Assembly (NCBI GenBank): GCA_902806085.1
Contig: CADCVH010000084.1
Span: 16,624-80,623 of the forward strand
Source: an uncultured Rubrobacteraceae bacterium
Lineage (GTDB): Bacteria > Actinomycetota > Rubrobacteria > Rubrobacterales > Rubrobacteraceae
DNA length: 64,000 bases
Reading direction: 5' to 3'
Under the pieces are notes generated by a model, which saw nothing but the letters and a program-made list of their open reading frames with translations, was not told the DNA's origin and made no database searches. The position numbers and the translations under genes are program-made. Shown here piece by piece: positions 19,871-28,737 of the stretch; position 1 is the first letter of the stretch, and each line of letters starts with the position of its first letter.

Positions 19871-19899
19871 TTTGTAACGCCAAAGGGCGGGGGTGTCAA
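19871..19899 (-). promoter_or_regulatory. Candidate sigma70-type promoter for the ileS T-box transcript
   Basis: Minus strand TTGACA (19899..19894) - 17 nt - TACAAA (19876..19871), just upstream of the leader. Confidence 0.75.
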
Positions 19900-19934
19900 G
19901 AGGCGGGCGGTGATCCGGGCCGGGGAGGGAGATC

Positions 19935-20017
19935 GTAATGTATTTGTAAGAGATTGTAAGCTCTGTTTGGCGGTTCGGGGGTAGACTCTGTTCCAGAATA
20001 GAACGGTTATTCAGGAA
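19935..20017 (+). promoter_or_regulatory. Candidate promoter region: phased GTAA(T/G) repeats, -10 TAGACT, and palindrome TTCCAGAATA-N7-TATTCAGGAA
   Basis: GTAA repeats at 19935, 19946, 19956; TAGACT at 19982-19987; inverted repeat at 19991-20017 with 9/10 arm match. Confidence 0.5.
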
Positions 20018-20037
20018 GCGTATTGGAGAGCGGTAGC

Positions 20038-21723
20038 ATGAGGTTGAGAGCGGGAATAGCGGGGATCGTCGGCCTGGTGGCGGCGCTCGGTATCACGGAG
20101 CTGGTTCACGGGCTCTACGACCTGGTGCCGTCGGTGCTCGGGTCCATAGCGCAGGTGGTCGTGGAGTGGACGCCGGGCGGCATCGTGACGCAGGGCATCG
20201 AGCTCTTAGGCAAGGCGGACATACCCGTCCTGATCGCATCGGTGGTCGTGGGCACGCTGGCTATCTCGGCCCTCCTCGGCATCCTGGCCGTGGATCGTCC
20301 TGATGTCGCCCTGCTCGGCGTTGCCCTCCTCACGGCGCTCGGTATCGCCGTCTCGTTCGTCGAGCCGTTTATCAACCCGGTCGCCACGGTGGTGACGGTG
20401 GTCGGCGCCCTCCTCGCCGGCACGGTCGTGGCCGAGATGATGCTCCGCGCCGCTGGGGCCAGGGACGTCAAGAGGCCGGCGCGCAAAGCCGCCCCCGCCG
20501 GGACGCCCGGAAGCCCGGGTTCTCCGGTGGTCCGGTGGCGCGAGGCTGGCACCGGCAGCATGTCGGTTGGCCGCGGGAGCTTCCTGGCGCTCGGCGGCGG
20601 CGCGGTCGTCGCGGGCCTGGCCGCGCTCGGCCTGGGGCGCCTGCTCTCCGGCGGCTCGCAGGCGTCCTCCGGCCCGAAGAGGCTCGACCTGTCGGACGGG
20701 TCCGCCGGCGGCAAGCCTTCCGGCGGTGGGGACCAGAAGGACGGGGGCGGCAAGGCGGCCGTGACGCACGAGACCCTGCCGAAGGTGCCGGCCGACGCCT
20801 CCATAGACGCGCCGGGGATGCCGAAGGTCCTCACCCCCGCGGGCAGCTTCTACCTCATAGACGCGGCGCTCACCTCCCCCAGGGTCAACGTCGACGACTG
20901 GAAGCTCTCCGTCAAGGGCGCCGTACAGAACCCGGTCGAGTTCTCCTACAAGGACCTGCAGGGGATGTCCACCCTGGAGTCCGACGTGACGCTCTCGTGC
21001 GTCTCCAACCCCGTCGGCGGCGGGCTGGTCTCCAACGGGCGCTGGACGGGGGTCCTGCTCTCGGACGTCCTGAAAGAGGCCGGCGTTAGCCGGGAGAACA
21101 TCACGCGGGCCAGCCAACAGCTCGTCGGGCGCAGCGTGGACGGCTGGACGGGAGGGTTCAGGACCGACATCGCCCTCGACGGCCGGGAGGCGCTGGTCGC
21201 CTTCGGCCTGAACGGCAGCGAGCTGCCCGTCAAGCACGGCTACCCCGTGAGGCTCGTGGTGCCGGGGCTCTACGGTTACGTCTCGGCGACGAAGTGGCTC
21301 TCTGAGATAGAGCTCACGAGCTGGGACTTCGACGCGTACTGGATCCAGCGCACCTGGACCAAGGAGGGCCCCGTAAAGACCCAGTCCCGCCTCGACACCG
21401 TCAAGGGCGGCCAGAACCTCCAGGCGGGCCGGGTCCCCGTCGGCGGCGTCGCCTGGGCCCCCCACCGCGGCATCGACAAGGTCGAGGTCTCCACCGATAA
21501 CGGCGAGACCTGGAACGAGGCCCGCCTCGCCAGCCAGCTCCACCCCGACACCTGGCGCCAGTACGTCTACCAGTGGGACGCCAAGCCCGGGTCCTACACC
21601 CTCCAGGTCCGGGCCACCGACGGCGAGGGCGTCCTCCAGACCGCCGAAGAACGCCCGCCCCACGGCGGCGGCGGCACCGACGGGGCCCAGGGCTACCACA
21701 CGGTCGACGTGACCGTGGCCTGA
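20038..21723 (+). CDS. Molybdopterin-dependent oxidoreductase, sulfite-oxidase-like, with N-terminal membrane domain
   Basis: Four hydrophobic N-term segments; then VDDWKLSVKGAVQNPVEFSYKDLQ, TLSCVSNPVGG (Moco-binding Cys), HGYPVRLVVPGLYGYVSATKWLSEIEL, and dimerisation domain GVAWAPHRGIDKVEVSTDNGETW. Confidence 0.9.
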   Translation: MRLRAGIAGIVGLVAALGITELVHGLYDLVPSVLGSIAQVVVEWTPGGIVTQGIELLGKADIPVLIASVVVGTLAISALLGILAVDRPDVALLGVALLTALGIAVSFVEPFINPVATVVTVVGALLAGTVVAEMMLRAAGARDVKRPARKAAPAGTPGSPGSPVVRWREAGTGSMSVGRGSFLALGGGAVVAGLAALGLGRLLSGGSQASSGPKRLDLSDGSAGGKPSGGGDQKDGGGKAAVTHETLPKVPADASIDAPGMPKVLTPAGSFYLIDAALTSPRVNVDDWKLSVKGAVQNPVEFSYKDLQGMSTLESDVTLSCVSNPVGGGLVSNGRWTGVLLSDVLKEAGVSRENITRASQQLVGRSVDGWTGGFRTDIALDGREALVAFGLNGSELPVKHGYPVRLVVPGLYGYVSATKWLSEIELTSWDFDAYWIQRTWTKEGPVKTQSRLDTVKGGQNLQAGRVPVGGVAWAPHRGIDKVEVSTDNGETWNEARLASQLHPDTWRQYVYQWDAKPGSYTLQVRATDGEGVLQTAEERPPHGGGGTDGAQGYHTVDVTVA

Positions 21724-21808
21724 CGGGGGGCAAAAGTGCCCCCGGACGCACTAAAGTGCAGGTTGAGGTTCATGGTGTGGCCGGGAGCTTTCGAACGAAG
21801 CGCCAGGT

Positions 21809-21884
21809 GTAACCAAAGTGTTTCCGGTGCGTAACAAGTCTGTAACGTATCGGCAAGAGCTTCGTAACGGGTTAAGGGTAAGAT
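21809..21884 (+). promoter_or_regulatory. 11-bp-phased GTAAC repeat array with downstream -10-like TAAGAT
   Basis: GTAAC at 21809, 21831, 21842 and 21864 (spacing 22, 11, 22), then TAAGAT at 21879-21884. Confidence 0.55.
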
Positions 21885-21903
21885 TCAGATTAAACCGAGC
21901 CCC

Positions 21904-21959
21904 GGCCGATGGGACCATTCCCCCCTCCAGATCCCATCGGTCGGGACGGTTATTTTTTT
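21904..21959 (+). terminator. Hairpin with downstream T-rich tract (terminator or leader structure)
   Basis: GGCCGATGGGA (21904-21914) / TCCCATCGGTC (21932-21942), then GGGACGGTTATTTTTTT. Confidence 0.5.
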
Positions 21960-22026
21960 GTGTCTTTTCCTCCCGATGCCGGCGTTTTCGGCTGACGTTG
22001 CGCGGGGTGAGGGGTAATGTGGCGGT

Positions 22027-22722
22027 ATGAAGATACGCGAACTGCACGACCTGAACCTCTCGCCCTCGGAGGCCGGTCGCCTCCAGAGAGAGCTTGCGCC
22101 GGGGGTCGTCGCGGGCCCGCACTTGGACCTCGCCGGGATAAGCCACGTCGCGGGCGCCGACGTCTCCACCCAGGGCGACAGGGCCTACGCGACGGTCGTG
22201 GTCCTGGACTTCCCCGGTCTCTCGCCGGTCGAGGTGCAGGGGTTCGAGACGGATCTCTCGTTTCCCTACGTGCCTGGGCTGCTCTCTTTCAGGGAGATAC
22301 CGGCCGTGGCGGGCGCGCTGGAGAAGGTCAGGACGCCGGTGGACGCCGTGATCTTCGACGCCCAGGGCCTGGCACACCCTCGCCGCATGGGCCTCGCCTC
22401 GCACCTCGGGCTCTTCCTGGACGCCCCCTCCGTCGGTTGCGCCAAGACCCGCCTGGTCGGCACGCACGAGGAACCCGGGCCGGAGAAGGGTAGCGCCACC
22501 GACCTCGTCCACCGGGGCGAGATTATCGGCAGGGTTCTCAGAACGCGGGGCGGGGTCTCGCCCGTCTACGTCTCCGTGGGAAACGGCATAGACCTCGAGA
22601 GTTCCGTCGAGCTGGTCCTCGCCTGCTCCCCGAAGTACCGCCTGCCGGAGACGACCCGCCAGGCCCACAACGCCGCGAACCGCCTGCGGCGCGGGGAGCC
22701 CGTGGAAGGGTCGCTTTTTTAG
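22027..22722 (+). CDS. nfi: Endonuclease V
   Basis: HVAGADVSTQGDRAYATVVVLDFP, PYVPGLLSFREIPAV, VIFDAQGLAHPRRMGLASHLGL, SVGCAKTRLVG: the EndoV motif order. Confidence 0.93.
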   Translation: MKIRELHDLNLSPSEAGRLQRELAPGVVAGPHLDLAGISHVAGADVSTQGDRAYATVVVLDFPGLSPVEVQGFETDLSFPYVPGLLSFREIPAVAGALEKVRTPVDAVIFDAQGLAHPRRMGLASHLGLFLDAPSVGCAKTRLVGTHEEPGPEKGSATDLVHRGEIIGRVLRTRGGVSPVYVSVGNGIDLESSVELVLACSPKYRLPETTRQAHNAANRLRRGEPVEGSLF

Positions 22723-22764
22723 CCGGTCGGCGCACCGACCGAGAGGAGGTGTGATCGGGCGGCG

Positions 22765-23139
22765 ATGGTCTTGTTGCTTCTCGCCGCGTTGGGTGCCCTC
22801 TTCTCTTTCGTGGACGCCGTCGGTGCCACGGTGGCCGCGGACCCCGAAACACGGGTGACGGAGAGTTGGCGCATGTACGGCTTCCTCGTTTTCGCGGGGC
22901 TTTTCGTGCTGCTGACTCTTCGGCCGCGCCGCCCCCCCGGGGTCTGGGAACTGGTGATCTTCCACAAAACCGCCGCGGCCGTGACGGCTACGGCGGTTGT
23001 CGGAGAAGGAGCAGAAGACGCCGCGACTGTTGCAGCGGCGGATGGTGCCCCCGCGGTCGTGCTCGTCACCTCCTACTTCCTGTCAAAAGGGTACTCCGGC
23101 TGGACGATGCTGCGCGCGGGCGGTGCGGAGACGGGGTGA
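22765..23139 (+). CDS. Hypothetical membrane protein
   Basis: Several hydrophobic segments, RBS-like gagaggaggtg upstream. Confidence 0.6.
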   Translation: MVLLLLAALGALFSFVDAVGATVAADPETRVTESWRMYGFLVFAGLFVLLTLRPRRPPGVWELVIFHKTAAAVTATAVVGEGAEDAATVAAADGAPAVVLVTSYFLSKGYSGWTMLRAGGAETG

Positions 23140-23183
23140 TTCGCTGTTGAGGTGTTCGTCTGCGTATATCACCGGAAGATATC

Positions 23184-24052
23184 GTGGCCAGCAATAGGCC
23201 GTCCAGGCGTCGTCTTCTCAAGATGGCAGGGCTCCCTGTAGCGGGCGCCGGGGTTCTGGGCGTGGGATACGCGCGTGGGGTGGAGCCGGGTTGGGTGGAG
23301 CGCGCCGAGGTCTCGTTTGCGGGGCTGCACCCGGCTTTCGACGGGTACCGGGTCGTCCAGATCAGCGACGTCCACGCCGACGGTTGGATGACGCCCCAAC
23401 GATTCTCGGATGCCGTTTGGCCCGTCAACGCGGAGCGGCCAGACCTCGCGGTCTTTACGGGGGATCTGGTCACCTCGGACGGGTTTTCTCGAACGTTTCG
23501 GTGGCGAGGGTCGCGCCGCGGCTCGTCGGGCCGCTGCGGGAGGTGAGGGCCCCTGACGGGGCGTTTGCTGTGCTCGGAGACCACGACCACTGGGCCGACG
23601 CGGGGCTCGTGCGGCGGGTGCTCGGAGACGGAGGGTTCCGGGAGGTGGGCAACGGCCATTTCTCCGTGCGTCGCGGCGGAGAGGTGTTGCACCTCGCGCG
23701 GGTCGACGACGTGATGGAGGGGAGGGACCGGCTCGGGGCGGTGCTCGGCGGGTTGCCGGGAGAGGGGGCGGCCGTCCTGCTGGCGCACGAGCCGGATTTT
23801 GCGAACAGGGGCGCGGAGGGCGGGCGGTTCGGGTTGCAGCTTTCGGGGCATTCGCACGGGGGGCAGGTGAGGGTGCCCGGGGCCGGGGCGCCGGTGTTGC
23901 CGACTCTGGGGGAGAAGTATCCGGTTGGGAGGTACGAGGTCGGGGGGATGGTCCGGTACGCGAATCGGGGGCTTGGCGCGATCCAACCCAGGCTCAGGTT
24001 GGGTTGCCGGCCTGAGATCACGACGGTCGTGCTGCGGGCCGGGGTGGGCTAG
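23184..24052 (+). pseudogene. TAT-exported metallophosphoesterase with a single frameshift
   Basis: RRRLLKMAGLPVAGAGVLGVGYARG; VVQISDVHADGW; FTGDLVTSDGF (frame 1), then FSNVSVARVAPRLVGPLREVRAPDGAFAVLGDHDHW...LAHEPDF...LSGHSHGGQVRVP (other frame). Frame change at the TTTT run near 23482. Confidence 0.85.
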
Positions 24053-24122
24053 GGGGGGCGATTTTTCGGCCATTCGGCCGGGTAGCGCCGGTGTTGAATG
24101 GGTGCTAAGTTATCCGAAAGGG

Positions 24123-24144
24123 GGCATCCGACATCCCGGATGCC
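24123..24144 (+). promoter_or_regulatory. Perfect 8-bp hairpin GGCATCCG-ACATCC-CGGATGCC upstream of the ABC transporter
   Basis: Read directly; 70 nt upstream of the probable start codon at 24214. Confidence 0.5.
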
Positions 24145-24186
24145 GCGTAGATCAAGGTTAAGAGAGCTTTTCGGGAAGGGGAAATC

Positions 24187-25896
24187 TTGCCAAGAGTCAG
24201 GGGTATCGGGCCCATGAACCGCCGCGATTTCTTGAAGCTGGGCGGCGCCGGGCTCGCTGGCGCCACGTTGCTAGGTGTCGCGGGCTGCGGCGGCGGGGAG
24301 CAGGTCGGCGGCGGCGGGCAGGGCGGAGGCGGTGGGGGAGGCACCTTCACCTACGGTCGTGGGGCGGACTCGGTCTCGCTCGACCCGGTCAACGCCACCG
24401 ACGGCGAGTCGTTCGCCGTCACGCGCCAGGTCTTTGACGGCATCTTGGAGTTCAAGCCGGGGACCACGGACCCCGTGGCGTCGCTGGCGACGGAGATCCC
24501 GCAGCCCGAGCAGGGCGGGCGCCGCTACACCATCGACCTTCGCGAGGGCGTGAAGTTCCACGACGGGTCGGACTTCAACGCCGAGGCGGTCGTCTTCAAC
24601 TTCGACCGCTGGCGCCTCACGAACAACGAGTTCCACAAGGGTGGCGGCAACCAGGGCTCGAACTTCGCCTACTACACTTCGCAGTTCGGCGGGTTCGACG
24701 GTGACTCGATCATAGAGAGCGTCGAGGCGGTGGACGAGTACACCGTGCGCTTCGGCCTCAAGGAGCCGCTCGGGCCGTTCTTGCGCAACCTCGCGATGAG
24801 CGCGTTTGCCATCGCTTCGCCAGCGGCCCTGGAGAAGGACGTCGAGGGGTTCTGGGAGAAGCCGGTCGGGACCGGGCCCTTCAAGTTCGACTCCTGGGAC
24901 AAGGGCTCCGAGGTACGGCTCACGGCAAACAAGGACTGGTGGGCCTCGGGCTTGCCGGCCGGCCAGGGCGGGAGTGGGCCGAACGTGGACAGGATCGTGT
25001 TCCGGTCCATCGAGGACAACTCCTCCCGCGTGGCGTCGCTTGCGGGCGGCCAGCTCTCCGGCGCCGACGGCCTCACGCCGGACGACGTGCCGACCGTCGA
25101 GGATAACGAGGACCTGCAGGTCCTCACCAGGCCGCCCTTGAACATCGGCTACCTGGCGCTCAACACCCAGAAAAAGCCGTTCGACGACGTGAAGGTCAGG
25201 CGGGCTATGGCCGCGGCCATCAACATGGAGGAGATCGTCGAGGCCTTCTTCGGGGACACGGCCCAGGTCGCGACCAACGCCTTCCCCCCGACCGCGCCTT
25301 TCTGGCGCGAGGAGACCGAACCCTACGGCTACGACCCGGACGAGGCGAGGAGCCTTCTGGAGGAGGCGGGCCTCGGGGACGGGTTCGACATGGAGCTTTG
25401 GTTCATGCCGATACCGCGGCCTTACATGCCGGACGGTAGGGGGGTGGCCCAGGCGATGCAGCGGGACCTCGAAGAGGTCGGCATCAACGCGAAGCTGGTC
25501 ACCCGCGAGTGGGGCACCTACCTGGAGGAGACGAGCCGGGGGACGCACGACGCCTGCATCCTCGGGTGGACCGGGGACAACGGCGACCCGGACAATTTCC
25601 TGAACGTCCTCCTCTCCTCCAAGAGCGCGACGCCCGAGGACGCCCTGAACGTCGCCTACTACAAGAACCCCGAATTGGACAAGGTCCTCAACCAGGGGGC
25701 CAGCACCATCGACGAGAACGAGCGCCGCAGGCTCTACGAGGAGGCCCAGGTCATCGTCTACGAGGATGTGCCGTGGGTGCCCATAGAGTACGCCAAGCCG
25801 CCTTTGGGCTACCAGAAGAGCGTCAAGGGCGTAACGCCCAACCCGACCGGCAGCGAGGCATTCAACCCCGTGCAGATCACCGGCGGCGGCGCTTAA
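24187..25896 (+). CDS. ABC transporter substrate-binding protein, family 5 (peptide/nickel type)
   Basis: MNRRDFLKLGGAGLAGATLLGVAGCGGG (TAT-like plus lipobox; likely start ATG 24214); YTIDLREGVKFHDGSDFNAEAVVFNFDRW. Confidence 0.92.
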   Translation: MPRVRGIGPMNRRDFLKLGGAGLAGATLLGVAGCGGGEQVGGGGQGGGGGGGTFTYGRGADSVSLDPVNATDGESFAVTRQVFDGILEFKPGTTDPVASLATEIPQPEQGGRRYTIDLREGVKFHDGSDFNAEAVVFNFDRWRLTNNEFHKGGGNQGSNFAYYTSQFGGFDGDSIIESVEAVDEYTVRFGLKEPLGPFLRNLAMSAFAIASPAALEKDVEGFWEKPVGTGPFKFDSWDKGSEVRLTANKDWWASGLPAGQGGSGPNVDRIVFRSIEDNSSRVASLAGGQLSGADGLTPDDVPTVEDNEDLQVLTRPPLNIGYLALNTQKKPFDDVKVRRAMAAAINMEEIVEAFFGDTAQVATNAFPPTAPFWREETEPYGYDPDEARSLLEEAGLGDGFDMELWFMPIPRPYMPDGRGVAQAMQRDLEEVGINAKLVTREWGTYLEETSRGTHDACILGWTGDNGDPDNFLNVLLSSKSATPEDALNVAYYKNPELDKVLNQGASTIDENERRRLYEEAQVIVYEDVPWVPIEYAKPPLGYQKSVKGVTPNPTGSEAFNPVQITGGGA

Positions 25897-25927
25897 ACGT
25901 TAGGAGAGGGGCGACGGGGGAGGGGAC

Positions 25928-26929
25928 CTGGCTACCTTTATAGGGCGTAGGATCCTGCAGCTCATCCCTGTCCTGCTCGGGGTCTCGCTCGTCGTGTTCT
26001 TCATGGTGCGGGCGATCCCCGGGGACCCGGCCCAGATCCTGCTCGGCCAGACGGCCACGCCGGAGGCGGTGGCCGAGATCCGGACGCGGCTCGGCCTCGA
26101 CAGGCATCCCGTCGTCCAGTACCTGCTCTTTCTGCGGGACGCGGCGACCGGGGACCTCGGGGACTCGATCGTCACGGGCCAGCCCGTCACGGCCACGCTG
26201 CTCGAGAAGTTTCCGGCGACGTTGGAGCTGGCGCTCGCGGCGCTGCTTTTCGCCGTCGTCATCGGGGTGCCCATTGGGGTGATCGCGGCAGTCAGGCAGT
26301 ACTCCCTGCTCGACAGGATCACCTCCGTTATCGCGCTGACCGGGGTCTCGATGCCGATTTTCTGGCTCGCGATGATCTTCGTCGTGATCTTCACGGTGAA
26401 CCTCGAGATCCTGCCGTTCCCCGGAAGAGTCGGCAACGAGGTGTCGTTCACGAGCTACACCGGCGTCTACACGCTCGACACCCTCATCACGCTGAACTTC
26501 CCCGCCTTCTGGGACGTGCTGAAGCACCTGGTCATGCCGGCCGTGGCCCTCGGCACGATCCCGATGGCCGTGATAACGCGCATGACCAGGAGCAGCATGC
26601 TCGAGGTGATGAACGAGGACTACGTAAGGACCGCCAGGGCGAAGGGCGTCGTGCCGTGGCGGGTCGTCTTCAGGCACGCCCTGCGCAACGCGATGCTGCC
26701 GACGGTCACCGTGATAGGCCTCCAGTTCGGCCTGTTGATGGGCGGGGCCATCCTGACGGAGACGATCTTTACGTGGAACGGGATCGGGCAGTTCGCCATC
26801 CAGTCCATCGACGGCCGCGACTACGCCGGCATCCAGGGCGTGGTCCTCTACGGCGCGGTCTTTTTCGTGCTCGTCAACCTGCTCGTGGACGTGCTCTACG
26901 CCGTCCTCGACCCGCGGGTGAGGTTGTAA
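25928..26929 (+). CDS. ABC transporter permease (DppB type)
   Basis: FIGRRILQLIPVLLGVSLVVFFMVRAIPGDPAQ; EAA loop MNEDYVRTARAKGVVPWRVVFRHALRNAMLP; start codon uncertain (CTG 25928 or GTG 25994). Confidence 0.9.
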   Translation: MATFIGRRILQLIPVLLGVSLVVFFMVRAIPGDPAQILLGQTATPEAVAEIRTRLGLDRHPVVQYLLFLRDAATGDLGDSIVTGQPVTATLLEKFPATLELALAALLFAVVIGVPIGVIAAVRQYSLLDRITSVIALTGVSMPIFWLAMIFVVIFTVNLEILPFPGRVGNEVSFTSYTGVYTLDTLITLNFPAFWDVLKHLVMPAVALGTIPMAVITRMTRSSMLEVMNEDYVRTARAKGVVPWRVVFRHALRNAMLPTVTVIGLQFGLLMGGAILTETIFTWNGIGQFAIQSIDGRDYAGIQGVVLYGAVFFVLVNLLVDVLYAVLDPRVRL

Positions 26930-26931
26930 GG

Positions 26932-27837
26932 ATGGCCCAGGCCCCCGTCAGGGAGACGCCGGTCTCCAACCCCGTCCAGACGCGCACCCGCTTCGGCGAC
27001 TTCAGGCAGGGGTTTCTCGGCAACAAGCTGGCGATCGTCGGGTTGGTGGTCATATCCCTCTTCGTCCTGATGGCGGTCTTCGCGCCATTACTAGCGCCTT
27101 ACGACCCCATAAAGGATCAAAACCTCGCCCAGCGGTTCGACGGGCCGAGCGCGTCTCACCCCCTCGGCCAGGACGAGCTCGGGCGGGACATCCTCTCGCG
27201 CATCATCTTCGGGGCCAGGGTCTCGCTAACCGCGGGCCTCGCCGCGGTCGTGTTCGCCACCGTCTTCGGGACGTTCGTCGGGGTGGTCGCCGGGTACGCC
27301 GGGGGGCTCATCGACGCCACTCTCATGCGGTTGATGGACATCATCTTGGCTTTCCCAAGCATCCTGCTTGCGATAGTGATCGTGAGCATCCTGGGGCAGG
27401 GGCTCACGAACGCGTTGCTCGCCGTCGGGGTGGTCCTCTTGCCTCAGATAGCGCGGGTGGTTCGTTCGTCGGTCATAAGCGTTCGTGAGCGGGACTACGT
27501 GGAGGCGGAGCGGGCGATAGGGGCCTCGGACTCGCAGATCGTCTTCTCGGCCATCCTGCCGAACAGTTTGGCGCCCCTGATCGTGCAGTCCACCCTCGCC
27601 CTCGCCACTGCCATCCTGGACGTCGCCGCCCTCTCCTTTCTCGGCCTCGGCGCCCAGCCGCCCCAGCCGGAGTGGGGGGCGATGCTCACCGACGCCTTCC
27701 GGAGCGGCTTCGGGGTCTTCACGGAGGGCCAGCACGCCATCATCTTCCCGGGCGTGGCCATCGCCCTCTCGGTGCTCGCCGTGAACTTTATCGGGGACGG
27801 CCTGCGCGACGCCCTGGACCCCCGCCGGCGCCGCTAG
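26932..27837 (+). CDS. ABC transporter permease (DppC type)
   Basis: FLGNKLAIVGLVVISLFVLMAVFAPLLAPYDP; HPLGQDELGRDILSRIIFGARVSL; RERDYVEAERAIGASDSQIVFSAILPN. Confidence 0.93.
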   Translation: MAQAPVRETPVSNPVQTRTRFGDFRQGFLGNKLAIVGLVVISLFVLMAVFAPLLAPYDPIKDQNLAQRFDGPSASHPLGQDELGRDILSRIIFGARVSLTAGLAAVVFATVFGTFVGVVAGYAGGLIDATLMRLMDIILAFPSILLAIVIVSILGQGLTNALLAVGVVLLPQIARVVRSSVISVRERDYVEAERAIGASDSQIVFSAILPNSLAPLIVQSTLALATAILDVAALSFLGLGAQPPQPEWGAMLTDAFRSGFGVFTEGQHAIIFPGVAIALSVLAVNFIGDGLRDALDPRRRR

Positions 27838-27984
27838 AGAGCGGGCGGACCTCGGCCACCGGTAAAAGACCGCGGGCCCGGAGGCCGATGGCGCCCGAAG
27901 CGTGCCCGGTCTGACGCCGGATCGCTCTAGGTACGCCGCTCTCCGGCGTTGCTTTGTGGCGCGGGCGCTGTATCATATCGCCCC

Positions 27985-28710
27985 GTGAGGAGCAGACCTT
28001 ACGGGTCCTGGACCCGCCAGGAGAGAACATCGACCTCTTCCCGGGACGGTCGCGCGAGGTCGCGCGTGCCGCGACGCGACCCGTCCCGCGACCGTGGCCG
28101 CTCCCGCGGTCCCTCCCGCGGTCCCTCCCGCCGCCCGCGCTACGACCGTCTGCTGCTCGTGGGGGTCGGGGTGGTGCTCGTGCTGGTCTCCGTCGGGATG
28201 GTGTTCGCCGACGTGCGCGAGGCGGGCAACACGGTCCCGGAGGCGGCGCCGAAGAGCGAGGCCATGACGCTCACCGTGCCGAGCATGAAGCGGGTGGAGG
28301 ACGTCCCCGTCTACGGCGGCCCGGTGGCCGAGGAGACGGCCCTGCACGACGGGACGCTGCACGTCAAAGACACGGGGTTCCCGTGGCAGCGGGAGGCAAA
28401 CGTGTACATCGCCGGCCACCGCCTCGGCTACCCGCGCACGGACAGCTTCTTCGTGTTCTGGGACCTGAACAAGCTGAAGGGGGGCGAGCGGGTCCTGCTG
28501 ACGGACTCCGAGGACACCAAGTACGTCTACAAGGTCTTCGATCGGCGCGTCGTGGGGCCAAACGAGGTCTCGATCAAAAAACCCATCGAGGGCAAGAACA
28601 TAGTGAGCCTCCAGACCTGCACCCTGCCGAACTACTCGGACCGCCTCGTGGTCCGGGCGGAACTCGTCAGGACCGTCAAGGCCCCGGTCGAGCAGGCGAA
28701 GGCCGGGTAG
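27985..28710 (+). CDS. Class E-like sortase
   Basis: Arg/Ser-rich N-term, one TM, then VYIAGHRLGYPRTDSFFVFWDLNKLKGGERVLLTD...VSLQTCTLPNYSDRLVVRAEL (catalytic His, Cys, Arg). Confidence 0.9.
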   Translation: MRSRPYGSWTRQERTSTSSRDGRARSRVPRRDPSRDRGRSRGPSRGPSRRPRYDRLLLVGVGVVLVLVSVGMVFADVREAGNTVPEAAPKSEAMTLTVPSMKRVEDVPVYGGPVAEETALHDGTLHVKDTGFPWQREANVYIAGHRLGYPRTDSFFVFWDLNKLKGGERVLLTDSEDTKYVYKVFDRRVVGPNEVSIKKPIEGKNIVSLQTCTLPNYSDRLVVRAELVRTVKAPVEQAKAG

Positions 28711-28737
28711 CTTGTAGCACGCCGGCTTCGCCGGCTT

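Noticed and set aside
20206-21699. 497-aa minus-strand ORF
   Set aside because: Antisense to the molybdoenzyme; no recognisable domain.
23470-23500. Programmed -1 frameshift in the metallophosphoesterase
   Set aside because: GGG TTT TCT does not match a canonical X XXY YYZ slippery heptamer in the zero frame; a 1-nt homopolymer indel is simpler.
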